14,665 nt of DNA from an uncultured bacterium (lineage in GTDB: Bacteria; Bacillota; Clostridia; Lachnospirales; Lachnospiraceae), in NCBI GenBank assembly GCA_948467735.1, contig CAOKFN010000070.1:1-14665 (forward strand). Direction: 5' to 3'. Position 1 is the first letter of the stretch. Each line of letters opens with the position of its first letter. This document shows positions 1-6,165 of the stretch, in pieces. Position numbers and translations under genes: made by a program. Under the pieces are notes generated by a model. The model made no database searches and was not told the origin of the DNA. It saw nothing but the letters and a program-made list of their open reading frames with translations.

Positions 1-53
1 TAAGACATCGCCCTTTCACGGCGGTAACACGGGTTCGATTCCCGTTGGAGTCA
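1..53 (+). tRNA. tRNA-Glu (anticodon TTC), 5' end outside the window
   Basis: The window opens inside this tRNA. The anticodon stem-loop reads CGCC-CTTTCAC-GGCG with anticodon TTC at about 16-18. The T arm has stem ACGGG (29-33), loop TTCGATT and stem CCCGT (41-45). The acceptor 3' strand TGGAGTC (46-52) is followed by discriminator A53. No CCA is encoded (the next bases are CT). The acceptor 5' strand and most of the D arm lie upstream of base 1. It is the first member of a tRNA pair shared with the tRNA-Cys 12 bases downstream. Confidence 0.93.
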
Positions 54-65
54 CTAAATTGATAA

Positions 66-136
66 GGCGACTTAGCCAAGTGGTAAGGCAAGGGACTGCA
101 ACTCCCCGAGCATCGGTTCAAATCCGGTAGTCGCCT
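66..136 (+). tRNA. tRNA-Cys (anticodon GCA)
   Basis: Complete 71-base cloverleaf. The acceptor strands GGCGACT (66-72) and AGTCGCC (129-135) pair over all 7 positions and are followed by U73, the discriminator typical of cysteine tRNAs. The anticodon GCA is at 98-100 in the loop CTGCAAC. The anticodon stem has one A-C mismatch at its outermost pair (91/107). The T loop contains GGTTCAAATCC. CCA is not encoded. It is probably co-transcribed with the upstream tRNA-Glu, with a terminator 40 bases downstream. Confidence 0.96.
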
Positions 137-174
137 CTTGAGAAGGTTTTTATCATGTGTAATATAGTTGAGAC

Positions 175-206
175 AGCATAGCTTGGAAAAGAGCTGTGCT
201 TTTTTT
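175..206 (+). terminator. Intrinsic terminator of the tRNA cluster
   Basis: The stem AGCATAGCT (175-183) pairs with AGCTGTGCT (192-200) over 9 positions including one G-T wobble, with an 8-base loop. A run of seven T follows (200-206). The position, about 40 bases after tRNA-Cys, fits the end of the tRNA transcript. Bases 207-410, before the next gene, hold no further gene that I can see. Confidence 0.88.
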
Positions 207-304
207 ATGGCGGTAAATAGAACAAGCGGAAAAACTTGTGGGGGATTTTATACGAACTAAGGTTTTGCAGGTAAGAGCGCCCAAGAAGCATTTTGCAATC
301 CTGA

Positions 305-329
305 TATGTATACCTCAAGAGGATACATA
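305..329. repeat. Near-perfect palindrome upstream of the MBL gene
   Basis: TATGTAT (305-311) and CCTC (313-316) pair with GAGG (319-322) and ATACATA (323-329). One unpaired A (312) and two central bases break the symmetry. It could be a binding site for a dimeric regulator of the gene starting at 411, or an RNA hairpin in its leader. I found no convincing promoter nearby, so the role is open. Confidence 0.4.
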
Positions 330-410
330 CTCGTTTGGAATACAGGGGGATAGGGACTAAGCAGCGTATAGAATGGAATAGAAGGAGAGAATAGTATTCT
401 GAAGAGGAAA

Positions 411-1682
411 ATGAGAAAATGGAAGAGCAGCGTATCCCGGAAATATGAATGGAAAGGGAAAATAGTGATTTTTGTGTCAGCATTTCTGTTTCTGGCAGGT
501 ATTTTATTGAACCAAAGCAGAATGGAGCAGGGGCTGAAGCATACAAGTGAACCGGCTCAAAGCGAAAACACAGCGACGGATGAACTGGAGGTTCATTTTA
601 TTGACGTGGGGCAGGGAGATTGTACCTTAATACTATGCGGCCAGGATGCTATGCTGATTGATGCCGGAGACAATGAGAAAGGAACAAAAATCCAAAGCTA
701 TCTTCAAAAACAAGGAGTAAAGGATTTAAAATATGTGATATGTACTCATCCTGATGCAGATCACATAGGCGGCATGGATGTTATTTTATATAAGTTTTCA
801 TGCGAAACAATCCTTATGACGGAGGAAGAAAAGGATACGGATACCTATAGGGATGTAATTGATGTTATGAAAAACAAGGGATATCAGAAAACACAGCCTG
901 TGGTTGGCGCGCGGTATTTTTTGGGAGAAGCTGAATTCACAATTGTGGGTCCTGACTGTGTGGATGAGGACAGTAATAATAATTCCATAGCCATTGTTCT
1001 AAGACATGGAGAGAATACATTTCTTTTTACAGGAGATGCCAAAGAGGAAGAAGAACTTGCAATGATAGATACTGGTATTTCTTTAGCTGCAGATGTCTAC
1101 AAGGCGGGACATCATGGAAGCAGGACGTCTTCCACTAAAAGATTATTAGAGGAGGCGGCGCCTGTCTATGCTGTAATTAGCTGTGCAGAGGGAAACACAT
1201 ACGGGCATCCCCATGCGGAGACTTTGAATCATCTTAGGGAGCTGGGAGTAAAGGTTTTCCGCACGGATGAACAGGGGAGTATTGTAGTGACCAGCGATGG
1301 GAGAGAATTAACATGGAATTGCAGTCCTTCGGAAACTTGGCGTGCAGGGGAACCTACAGGATCCTTGGCAGATATCCGGACAATTACAAGTGCGGCGTCT
1401 CAGGGAAAAATACCGATACCAACAGAGCCTTCCGAAGCATCACAAATAGAAGCGTCAGCATTACCTGTAGAATCTCCGATGGTATCTCCGGAAGAACCGT
1501 GGCTTTTGCCACAACCCTCCGCAGCCATATCATATATATGCAATACAAATACAAGGGTATTTCATCAGCCGAATTGCTTAAGTGTTGAGCAGATGAGTGA
1601 AAAGAATAAGTTGTCAGTCACTATAACAAGAGAAGAGATAATAGAGCAGGGATATCAGCCATGTAAAAGGTGTCAGCCATGA
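411..1682 (+). CDS. Membrane-anchored ComEC/Rec2-type MBL-fold protein with Ada-like zinc-binding tail
   Basis: A 423-residue protein. A basic N-terminus and one membrane helix (about 18-36) place the rest outside the membrane. Residues about 58-302 form a metallo-beta-lactamase fold of the ComEC C-terminal kind: VGQGD (66-70), metal motif THPDADHIGG (112-121), NNNSIA (189-194), FTGDA (206-210), KAGHHGSRTS (231-240) and YGHPH (264-268). A Pro/Ser/Glu-rich linker (about 305-372) leads to a zinc-ribbon-like end with C377, H385, C389, C418 and C421 (PCKRC), resembling the metal-binding domain of Ada. Stand-alone proteins of this kind are usually predicted hydrolases or nucleases of unknown substrate; they lack the ComEC channel. 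Start: ATG 411 has AGAGG 4 bases upstream. A stronger GGAGAG at 384-389 would instead suit an in-frame CTG at 399, adding four residues. No clear terminator follows. Confidence 0.88.
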   Translation: MRKWKSSVSRKYEWKGKIVIFVSAFLFLAGILLNQSRMEQGLKHTSEPAQSENTATDELEVHFIDVGQGDCTLILCGQDAMLIDAGDNEKGTKIQSYLQKQGVKDLKYVICTHPDADHIGGMDVILYKFSCETILMTEEEKDTDTYRDVIDVMKNKGYQKTQPVVGARYFLGEAEFTIVGPDCVDEDSNNNSIAIVLRHGENTFLFTGDAKEEEELAMIDTGISLAADVYKAGHHGSRTSSTKRLLEEAAPVYAVISCAEGNTYGHPHAETLNHLRELGVKVFRTDEQGSIVVTSDGRELTWNCSPSETWRAGEPTGSLADIRTITSAASQGKIPIPTEPSEASQIEASALPVESPMVSPEEPWLLPQPSAAISYICNTNTRVFHQPNCLSVEQMSEKNKLSVTITREEIIEQGYQPCKRCQP

Positions 1683-1820
1683 GCGCTGCTGCAGCTGTGA
1701 TACCTCTTTTGGTACATCAATTCCCGCAGGTTATTTTATCAATCCTGCCCCTTCAACGCTGAAACGGATGTCAAATCCAATCAGTCCAAGGCCCGTATTT
1801 TTCTTTCATGCCCTTGCGGA

Positions 1821-1857
1821 CAATGAGCCCAGCCAACACAGCTGATTTGGCTCATTG
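1821..1857. repeat. Inverted repeat in the gap between convergent genes
   Basis: CAATGAGCC (1821-1829) is the exact reverse complement of GGCTCATTG (1849-1857). An alternative overlapping pair is AGCCAA (1831-1836) with TTGGCT (1847-1852), so two mutually exclusive hairpins can form. No T run follows on either strand, so it is not a classical intrinsic terminator, but it lies just past the stop of the minus-strand XRE gene and may protect or end that message. The rest of 1683-1877 shows no gene. Confidence 0.5.
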
Positions 1858-1877
1858 CCCCGGAATAAAAACATGTT

Positions 1878-2690
1878 TCATACTTTTTTCTTAACGTAGT
1901 CAAAGGCAAAAGAGACAAATGCAAGTATCAGCAATATAAAGACAGTCAGCATATCCCATATGTCAAGGATGGGCTCGGCTATCATTTTTGACAGCAATAT
2001 ATTGATGATAAACAAAAAAGGAACGGCTAATAAAAAAACGATTCCCAAAGCAGTCAATGGTCTTGTTTTGCCGATATATTTCAAAACCGCAGTTATGACC
2101 CACAAAAAAACAATGGAAGCCGCCGCCGTCACCGCGCCGATAGAAAATATTTCAGGCGCTTTAATGAAACAGCTCAGCAAAAATAAATAGGGAAGGATAA
2201 AAACACTTAGTGATATTAAACTTACAATCATCCCTTTTTTTCCCAATATAATGCTTGGAAAAGTGACTGCCCATGCAAAAGCAATGGAACTAATCGGAAT
2301 GAGCGACCATGTTAAACTGCCGGATATTGCAAGATTACAAATAAGGCATACAAGAATTCCTATCAAGAGCGCCGTTGTAAAAAGAATGGAAATAATCACA
2401 TTCTTTTTTAGGTTGTTTTCATCTTTTCTTTTTAAGGCAATTAAATTTTCATCCGCTTTTTTTTCAAAATTTTCCATGTCAACTTTCTCCCCGCTTAAAA
2501 GCTCGTTTACTGTGATTCCTAATAAGTCGCAAAGTTCTAACATAATAGATGAGTCGGGCATGCTTTTTCCGTTTTCCCATTTGGATACGGCTCTGTCTGT
2601 AATGTTTAGTTTCTCTGCCAGCTGTGCTTGAGTCAGCTTTTTCTCTTTGCGGCATTTGGCAATAAATTTTCCAATCTCTGTCTGATTCAT
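1878..2690 (-). CDS. XRE-family helix-turn-helix protein with multi-helix membrane domain
   Basis: About 270 residues. The N-terminal 65 residues are a Cro/CI-type HTH: IGKFIAKCRKEKKLTQAQLA, then AVSKWENGKSMPD, the usual signature of this domain, followed by LLGITVNELLSGE. A charged linker (about 70-95) leads to about six hydrophobic stretches covering residues 95 to 265, ending in a basic KKK tail. The architecture is common in Firmicutes as a membrane-tethered regulator, but ligand and targets are unknown. Start: AAGGAG lies 8 bases before this ATG and 5 before an adjacent in-frame ATG at 2693. A further in-frame ATG at 2723 has no ribosome binding site and would lie upstream of the Shine-Dalgarno sequence. 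The gene stands alone, facing the MBL gene. Dyads of TTGAA upstream may be its own operator. Confidence 0.9.
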   Translation of the reverse strand: MNQTEIGKFIAKCRKEKKLTQAQLAEKLNITDRAVSKWENGKSMPDSSIMLELCDLLGITVNELLSGEKVDMENFEKKADENLIALKRKDENNLKKNVIISILFTTALLIGILVCLICNLAISGSLTWSLIPISSIAFAWAVTFPSIILGKKGMIVSLISLSVFILPYLFLLSCFIKAPEIFSIGAVTAAASIVFLWVITAVLKYIGKTRPLTALGIVFLLAVPFLFIINILLSKMIAEPILDIWDMLTVFILLILAFVSFAFDYVKKKV

Positions 2691-2703
2691 CATAGGTTCT
2701 CCT

Positions 2704-2774
2704 TTCAATTTGAATGATACCATTGGCTCGTATGATTTTTACATGAACTAACAGTTGAATTGGGGAGATTCAAC
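2704..2774 (-). promoter_or_regulatory. Cluster of TTGAA/TTCAA half-sites upstream of the XRE gene (candidate operator)
   Basis: Two dyads lie here: TTCAA-T-TTGAA at 2704-2714, next to the ribosome binding site, and GTTGAAT (2754-2760) with ATTCAAC (2768-2774), a perfect 7-bp inverted repeat with a 7-base spacer. XRE regulators often bind their own promoters at such dyads. The minus strand also has an extended -10-like TGGTATCAT at about 2715-2723, but no good -35 box, so the promoter itself is weakly supported. Confidence 0.4.
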
Positions 2775-2832
2775 CATAAGTTGGGGCCGCGGGGAATGAA
2801 ATTAGGCGGATGTACTTATTTCCGGCTGAAAT

Positions 2833-2886
2833 AAAAGTCCTGCCATAGAAAGATACAAGAGGCTCTTTGTTCTATGGCAGGATTTT
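2833..2886 (-). terminator. Strong intrinsic terminator after the sirtuin gene
   Basis: TCCTGCCATAGAA (2838-2850) pairs perfectly with TTCTATGGCAGGA (2870-2882). An inner CAAGAG/CTCTTTG stretch extends the hairpin. On the minus strand the stem is followed by CTTTTAT. On the plus strand it is followed by TTTTATAT, so it may work in both directions. It sits about 45 bases past the stop of the minus-strand gene at 2927 and closes the three-gene minus operon. Confidence 0.88.
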
Positions 2887-2926
2887 ATATAGTTTATATC
2901 CTATGAAGAGCAGAGGGATATGCCGT

Positions 2927-3676
2927 TTACAGTATGTTCAGACAATGCCCCAGCTGTGAAAAAACTTCTCCAATGGGTGCCTGTATCAGCAGATCAGCAT
3001 GAGAATCCCTTGGGGTAGGCGCTTTGTTGATTACCACTAATTTATCGCCGTTGAAATAGTCAATCAATCCCGCCGCGGGATATACGGCCAAGGAGGTGCC
3101 GCCAATAATCAATACCTGCGCATCGTGAATGTAACGCGTGGCGTCGCTCATAGTCCTGCTGTTCAAACCTTCTTCATAAAGCACTACGTCCGGTTTCACG
3201 GGACCGCCGCATTTTTCACACTTGGGTATATCCGATGCGTTTATGATATAATGTACATCATAAAACTGTCCGCATTCTTCGCAGTAGTTTCGCAGTACGG
3301 ATCCATGAAGCTCTAAGACATTCCTGCTTCCGGCCGCCTGATGCAGACCGTCAATGTTTTGGGTGATAACGGCCTTCAGCTTTCCCTGCGCCTCTAATTC
3401 GGCGAGTTTTAGATGCGCCGCATTGGGCTTAGCATCTAGGAAAAGCATTTTATTGCGGTAAAAACGATAAAATTCTTTCGGCTTTTTACAGTAAAAGGTA
3501 TGACTTAAAATTGTTTCGGGAGGATAATCATATTGCTGATGATATAATCCGTCCACACTCCGAAAGTCAGGAATGCCGCTTTCCGTGGACACTCCGGCGC
3601 CGCCGAAAAAGACTATGTTATCGTATGTTTGAATGATTGATTTAAGCTCTGCCATCGCTTCCTGAAATTCTTTCAT
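2927..3676 (-). CDS. Sirtuin, NAD-dependent protein deacylase
   Basis: A 249-residue single-domain sirtuin, the usual bacterial size. Visible signatures: the NAD-binding GGAGVSTESGIPDFRS (25-40), TQNIDGLH (105-112), catalytic His124 in LHGS, the zinc site C132-x2-C135 and C153-x2-C156, GTSLAVYPA (193-201) and VVINK (214-218). It should remove acetyl or other acyl groups from lysines in the cytosol, consuming NAD and releasing nicotinamide and O-acyl-ADP-ribose. The exact acyl preference cannot be read here. All catalytic and zinc residues are present. Start: AGGAGG lies 7 bases before the ATG. It is the last gene of a minus-strand set, 39 bases after the DUF951 gene and followed by a strong terminator. 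A cobB-type name would be reasonable, but I leave the symbol open. Confidence 0.95.
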   Translation of the reverse strand: MKEFQEAMAELKSIIQTYDNIVFFGGAGVSTESGIPDFRSVDGLYHQQYDYPPETILSHTFYCKKPKEFYRFYRNKMLFLDAKPNAAHLKLAELEAQGKLKAVITQNIDGLHQAAGSRNVLELHGSVLRNYCEECGQFYDVHYIINASDIPKCEKCGGPVKPDVVLYEEGLNSRTMSDATRYIHDAQVLIIGGTSLAVYPAAGLIDYFNGDKLVVINKAPTPRDSHADLLIQAPIGEVFSQLGHCLNIL

Positions 3677-3715
3677 AAGGATACCTCCTGCGTCTTTCGC
3701 CTTCTTCTCTTTATA

Positions 3716-3889
3716 TTAGTTAATTTCCTTCACATTTTTTTCCAAAAGTTTGCGGGCGATCATAATCTGATGGCCGCAGCCTCTGCATTTTAAGCGGAAA
3801 TCCGCGCCTGAGCGCAGAACCTCCCATTCTCTGCTTCCGCAGGGATGCTGTTTTTTTAATTTGACAATATCGCCCACATTGATATCCAT
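3716..3889 (-). CDS. DUF951 family small protein
   Basis: A 57-residue protein starting MDINVGDIVKLKKQHPCGS. The family signature is visible: V.LKK.HPCG, then W.VLR.GADFRLKC.GCGH, ending in a basic LLEKNVKEI. Cys17, Cys38 and Cys41 with nearby His residues suggest metal binding or nucleic-acid contact; this is inference. The family is widespread in Firmicutes with no established function. Start: GAGGGGGA lies about 8 bases before this ATG. A longer reading frame continues upstream to 3970, but it would run through the hairpin region and has no ribosome binding site. It lies between the YdcF-family gene (91 bases upstream) and the sirtuin (39 bases downstream), probably on one transcript. Confidence 0.9.
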   Translation of the reverse strand: MDINVGDIVKLKKQHPCGSREWEVLRSGADFRLKCRGCGHQIMIARKLLEKNVKEIN

Positions 3890-3919
3890 TTTCGTTTCCC
3901 CCTCATTCGCAAGATTCCC

Positions 3920-3964
3920 GCGAGCAGCAATGCTCGCTGAGCAGACACTGCTCGTTAAGCAGTG
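3920..3964. repeat. Tandem hairpins built from GAGCA/TGCTC units, in the gap before the DUF951 gene
   Basis: GCGAGCA (3920-3926) pairs with TGCTCGC (3931-3937) around a 4-base loop. CACTGCT (3946-3952) pairs with AGCAGTG (3958-3964) around a 5-base loop. A competing stem uses GAGCAG with CTGCTC between them (about 3939-3954). The unit GAGCA/TGCTC recurs at least five times in 45 bases. No T run follows, so read-through is expected. It may tune expression between the YdcF-family gene and the DUF951 gene or be a small repetitive element. Confidence 0.6.
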
Positions 3965-3980
3965 AGCCAAGTCAATATTG

Positions 3981-4826
3981 CTATAAATTGGTAAGCATAA
4001 AATCTTTGATTACCCCCAAAAATTCCCGAAGCAGATTATTCGGCGCCATTCCGAGCAGAGAGTCCGCCGCCAGACCCTCCACATGGACATATCCCTGCTT
4101 CCTTGCGATTGCCAGCGCGCGGAATACATGAAAGTTATTGGTGACAATTACAATGCTGTCGTTTGCCTTATCGAGCAGTTCGCCGCTGAATACGAGATTT
4201 TCATAGGTATTGGAGGATTGATCCTCCATTAAAATGCGATCCTCGGAAATCCCGGCGCCTATCAGATATTCACGCATTCCGGCCGCTTCCGAAACGGCTT
4301 CGTTTTCTCCCTGCCCGCCGGATACGATAACTTTTGTGTTGGGATTTGCAAGAAGGTATGCGGCGGCTTTGTCCAGCCGTCTGCGCAGCACTTCGCTTGG
4401 GCCGTCTGCCTTCCACTGCGCCCCTAGGACAAGACAGAAATCTGCGTTAGGTTTTCCGGCGGCATGATACTCCGTAAAAATAAGCCCTTCAATAATGCAT
4501 AGGAGAAGCAGGCCCAGCCAGAAACAGGCGGCGCAGATGATTTTCAGCGGCCTTGGAATCGCGTTCATCAGTTTATGGCTGCGCAGAACCGCGCTTACGG
4601 AGAGAGAGGCGGCGCCCATAATTCCCCAGATGAGGAAAAAATAAGTGCCGAAGCCGGCCAGCGCAATGCCTCCGCAATAGAAAATGGAGGAAATGCCCAG
4701 TACGCCAAAAATCCGGGAGCTTACGGTATGCTGATTTAACTCGGAGCCTCTTTTTTCTAAGCGGATGGTTCTGCGGCTTTGTTCAATCGGAATTAATTTG
4801 TTAGAATTATCTTTTCTTTTTCCCAT
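3981..4826 (-). CDS. YdcF/SanA-like (DUF218) membrane protein
   Basis: 281 residues. Three hydrophobic segments (about 38-58, 60-82 and 93-116) precede a DUF218 domain at about 129-275. Family motifs: DFCLVLGAQ (129-137), SGGQG (169-173), a conserved Glu/Arg helix (EAAGMREYL), EDQSSNTYEN (201-210) and TNNFHVFRA (229-237). Members are linked to envelope integrity and vancomycin sensitivity (SanA) or bind S-adenosylmethionine (YdcF in E. coli), but the reaction is not established. The domain probably faces the outside or the membrane surface. Start: only a weak GAGA is seen 7 bases before the ATG. It heads the minus-strand operon with the DUF951 and sirtuin genes, from the promoter at 4899-4928. 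Confidence 0.9.
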   Translation of the reverse strand: MGKRKDNSNKLIPIEQSRRTIRLEKRGSELNQHTVSSRIFGVLGISSIFYCGGIALAGFGTYFFLIWGIMGAASLSVSAVLRSHKLMNAIPRPLKIICAACFWLGLLLLCIIEGLIFTEYHAAGKPNADFCLVLGAQWKADGPSEVLRRRLDKAAAYLLANPNTKVIVSGGQGENEAVSEAAGMREYLIGAGISEDRILMEDQSSNTYENLVFSGELLDKANDSIVIVTNNFHVFRALAIARKQGYVHVEGLAADSLLGMAPNNLLREFLGVIKDFMLTNL

Positions 4827-4898
4827 TATATTCTCTTTATTTTCCTGTATGATAAAAGGTTGAATAGAATCAAAGCTGATAAAGGTTATAATAAAAGC

Positions 4899-4928
4899 AT
4901 TATATCACATTTGGGATGTTTCCCTCAA
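4899..4928 (-). promoter_or_regulatory. Promoter for the ydcF-DUF951-sirtuin operon
   Basis: Read on the minus strand: TTGAGG, 18 bases, TATAAT, about 70 bases before the start at 4826. The -10 box is a perfect consensus. A GGGA-TGTT-TCCC dyad (4913-4924) sits in the spacer and reaches the -35 box. Confidence 0.6.
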
Positions 4929-5040
4929 TAGTCATGGGATTCTCGTTTCTTAATATTTCTTAAAATATGTGCCGTTATACAATATGTTTTATATCATAGT
5001 ATATTTGGAAGAAACCCTTACAAGTAATGGAAAAAGGCAC

Positions 5041-5069
5041 TTGACAGATGCGGCATCAGGTAGTAAGAT
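5041..5069 (+). promoter_or_regulatory. Promoter of the cysK operon
   Basis: TTGACA (5041-5046, perfect), a 17-base spacer, TAAGAT (5064-5069). Predicted start of transcription is near 5076, giving a leader of about 50 bases. The remaining intergenic stretch 4929-5040 is A+T rich with no gene visible. I see no T-box or S-box motif. Confidence 0.75.
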
Positions 5070-5082
5070 AAGTTTTATGATA

Positions 5083-5103
5083 TTCCTATTTGAATACTAG
5101 GAA
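5083..5103 (+). promoter_or_regulatory. Dyad after the cysK promoter, candidate Rrf2 operator
   Basis: TTCCTA (5083-5088) is the reverse complement of TAGGAA (5098-5103), with 9 bases between. The flanks extend it as ATATT and AATAT with one extra base. It lies just after the predicted transcription start, where a bound repressor would block elongation. The candidate protein is the Rrf2-family product of the second gene of this unit; this is inference. Confidence 0.45.
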
Positions 5104-5125
5104 ATATGTGAAAGGAGAGGGAATT

Positions 5126-6061
5126 ATGGGAAAAATTTATTCAAGCGCCACGGAATTAATCGGACGCACGCCATTGCTCCATGTGAAGCATTATGCGGAG
5201 GATCAGGGAATTACAGACGCGATACTGCTTGCAAAGCTGGAATATTTGAATCCGGCCGGAAGCGTCAAGGATAGAATTGCTTTGGCTATGATTGAGGATG
5301 CGGAGAAAAAGGGAATATTAAAGAAGGGATCCGCTATCATTGAGCCTACTTCCGGCAATACCGGAATCGGACTGGCAAGTGTGGCGGCGGCAAAGGGATA
5401 TCGCGCCATTCTCACTCTTCCTGAGACAATGAGCGTGGAGAGAAGAAATCTTTTGAAGGCTTATGGTGCGGAGCTGGTTCTGACCGAAGGCTCGAAGGGG
5501 ATGAAGGGTGCGATTGACAAAGCGGAGGAATTAAAGGAATCCATTCCGGGGGCGGTGCTCCTTGGACAATTCGATAATCCGGCGAATCCGGCCGTTCATG
5601 CCGCGTCCACGGGGCCGGAGATTTGGGAGGATACGGACGGAAGGGTGGACATTTTTGTGGCAGGTGTGGGCACGGGCGGAACAATAACAGGTGTGGGAGC
5701 CTTTTTAAAGGCCAAGAATCCCAAAATTACGGTGGCGGCGGTGGAACCGGCGGATTCTCCGGTGCTCTCCGGCGGTCAGCCCGGCCCGCACAAGCTGCAG
5801 GGGATTGGGGCCGGTTTTGTGCCGTCCGTTTTAAATACTCAGGTGTATGATGAGGTTATCCGGGTTACGACGGAAGAAGCATTTTCCACTGGAAAGCTGA
5901 TTGCACGGAGGGAAGGAATTCTGGTGGGCATTACTTCGGGCGCCGCTCTATATGCGGCGGCACAGCTGGCAAAACGGCCTGAAAATGCCGGTAAAACGAT
6001 TGTGGCGCTGCTGCCTGATTCGGGCGACAGATATTTGTCCACGCCTATGTTTACTCCATAG
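5126..6061 (+). CDS. cysK: Cysteine synthase A (O-acetylserine sulfhydrylase)
   Basis: 311 residues, the normal CysK length. It makes L-cysteine and acetate from O-acetyl-L-serine and sulfide in the cytosol, using pyridoxal phosphate. Visible signatures: NPAGSVKDR (42-50) with the PLP lysine K48, substrate loop PTSGNTG (74-80), phosphate-binding GVGTGGTITG (180-189), PHKLQGIGAGFVP (221-233) and PDSGDRYLST near the end (S299 is the usual contact to the PLP ring nitrogen). The short PHKLQGIG motif favours CysK over cystathionine beta-synthase, and there is no CBS regulatory domain. Start: AAAGGAGAGGG lies 4 bases before ATG 5126. An in-frame TTG at 5090 would fall inside the dyad. An Rrf2-family gene follows 104 bases downstream, matching the CymR-CysK link known in Firmicutes. 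Confidence 0.97.
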   Translation: MGKIYSSATELIGRTPLLHVKHYAEDQGITDAILLAKLEYLNPAGSVKDRIALAMIEDAEKKGILKKGSAIIEPTSGNTGIGLASVAAAKGYRAILTLPETMSVERRNLLKAYGAELVLTEGSKGMKGAIDKAEELKESIPGAVLLGQFDNPANPAVHAASTGPEIWEDTDGRVDIFVAGVGTGGTITGVGAFLKAKNPKITVAAVEPADSPVLSGGQPGPHKLQGIGAGFVPSVLNTQVYDEVIRVTTEEAFSTGKLIARREGILVGITSGAALYAAAQLAKRPENAGKTIVALLPDSGDRYLSTPMFTP

Positions 6062-6066
6062 GAGGC

Positions 6067-6130
6067 GAAGCGGCGCTGACTGAAGCGGGGTGAGGCAGGG
6101 GTGAAGCGGGAGACTCGGACCGGGGATGGG
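6067..6130 (+). repeat. G-rich imperfect direct repeats between cysK and the Rrf2 gene
   Basis: GAAGCGG occurs at 6067-6073, 6082-6088 and 6103-6109. GGGGTGAGGCA and GGGGTGAAGCG form an imperfect tandem pair. Five runs of three or more G (6087-6090, 6098-6101, 6108-6110, 6122-6125, 6128-6130) lie on the coding strand with loops of 7, 6, 11 and 2 bases, so the message could form a loose G-quadruplex 35 bases before the Rrf2 start codon. No terminator is seen here. Confidence 0.5.
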
Positions 6131-6165
6131 CGCTTGAAAGGTTTTCAGAGAGTTGGGAGGAGAGT

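Noticed and set aside
1731..1805. Minus-strand reading with a protein-like end (GLGLIGFDIRFSVEGAGLIK)
   Set aside because: About 23 codons between two stops, with no start codon and no ribosome site. It may be a remnant of a lost gene, but nothing supports it beyond appearance.
4929..5125. A T-box or S-box riboswitch upstream of cysK
   Set aside because: Transcription should start near 5076, leaving about 50 bases of leader, too short for either class, and the T-box TGGNACC-type motif is absent.
5412..5684. Long minus-strand frames inside cysK
   Set aside because: Proline- and serine-rich translations typical of the reverse strand of a GC-rich coding region; cysK is unambiguous.
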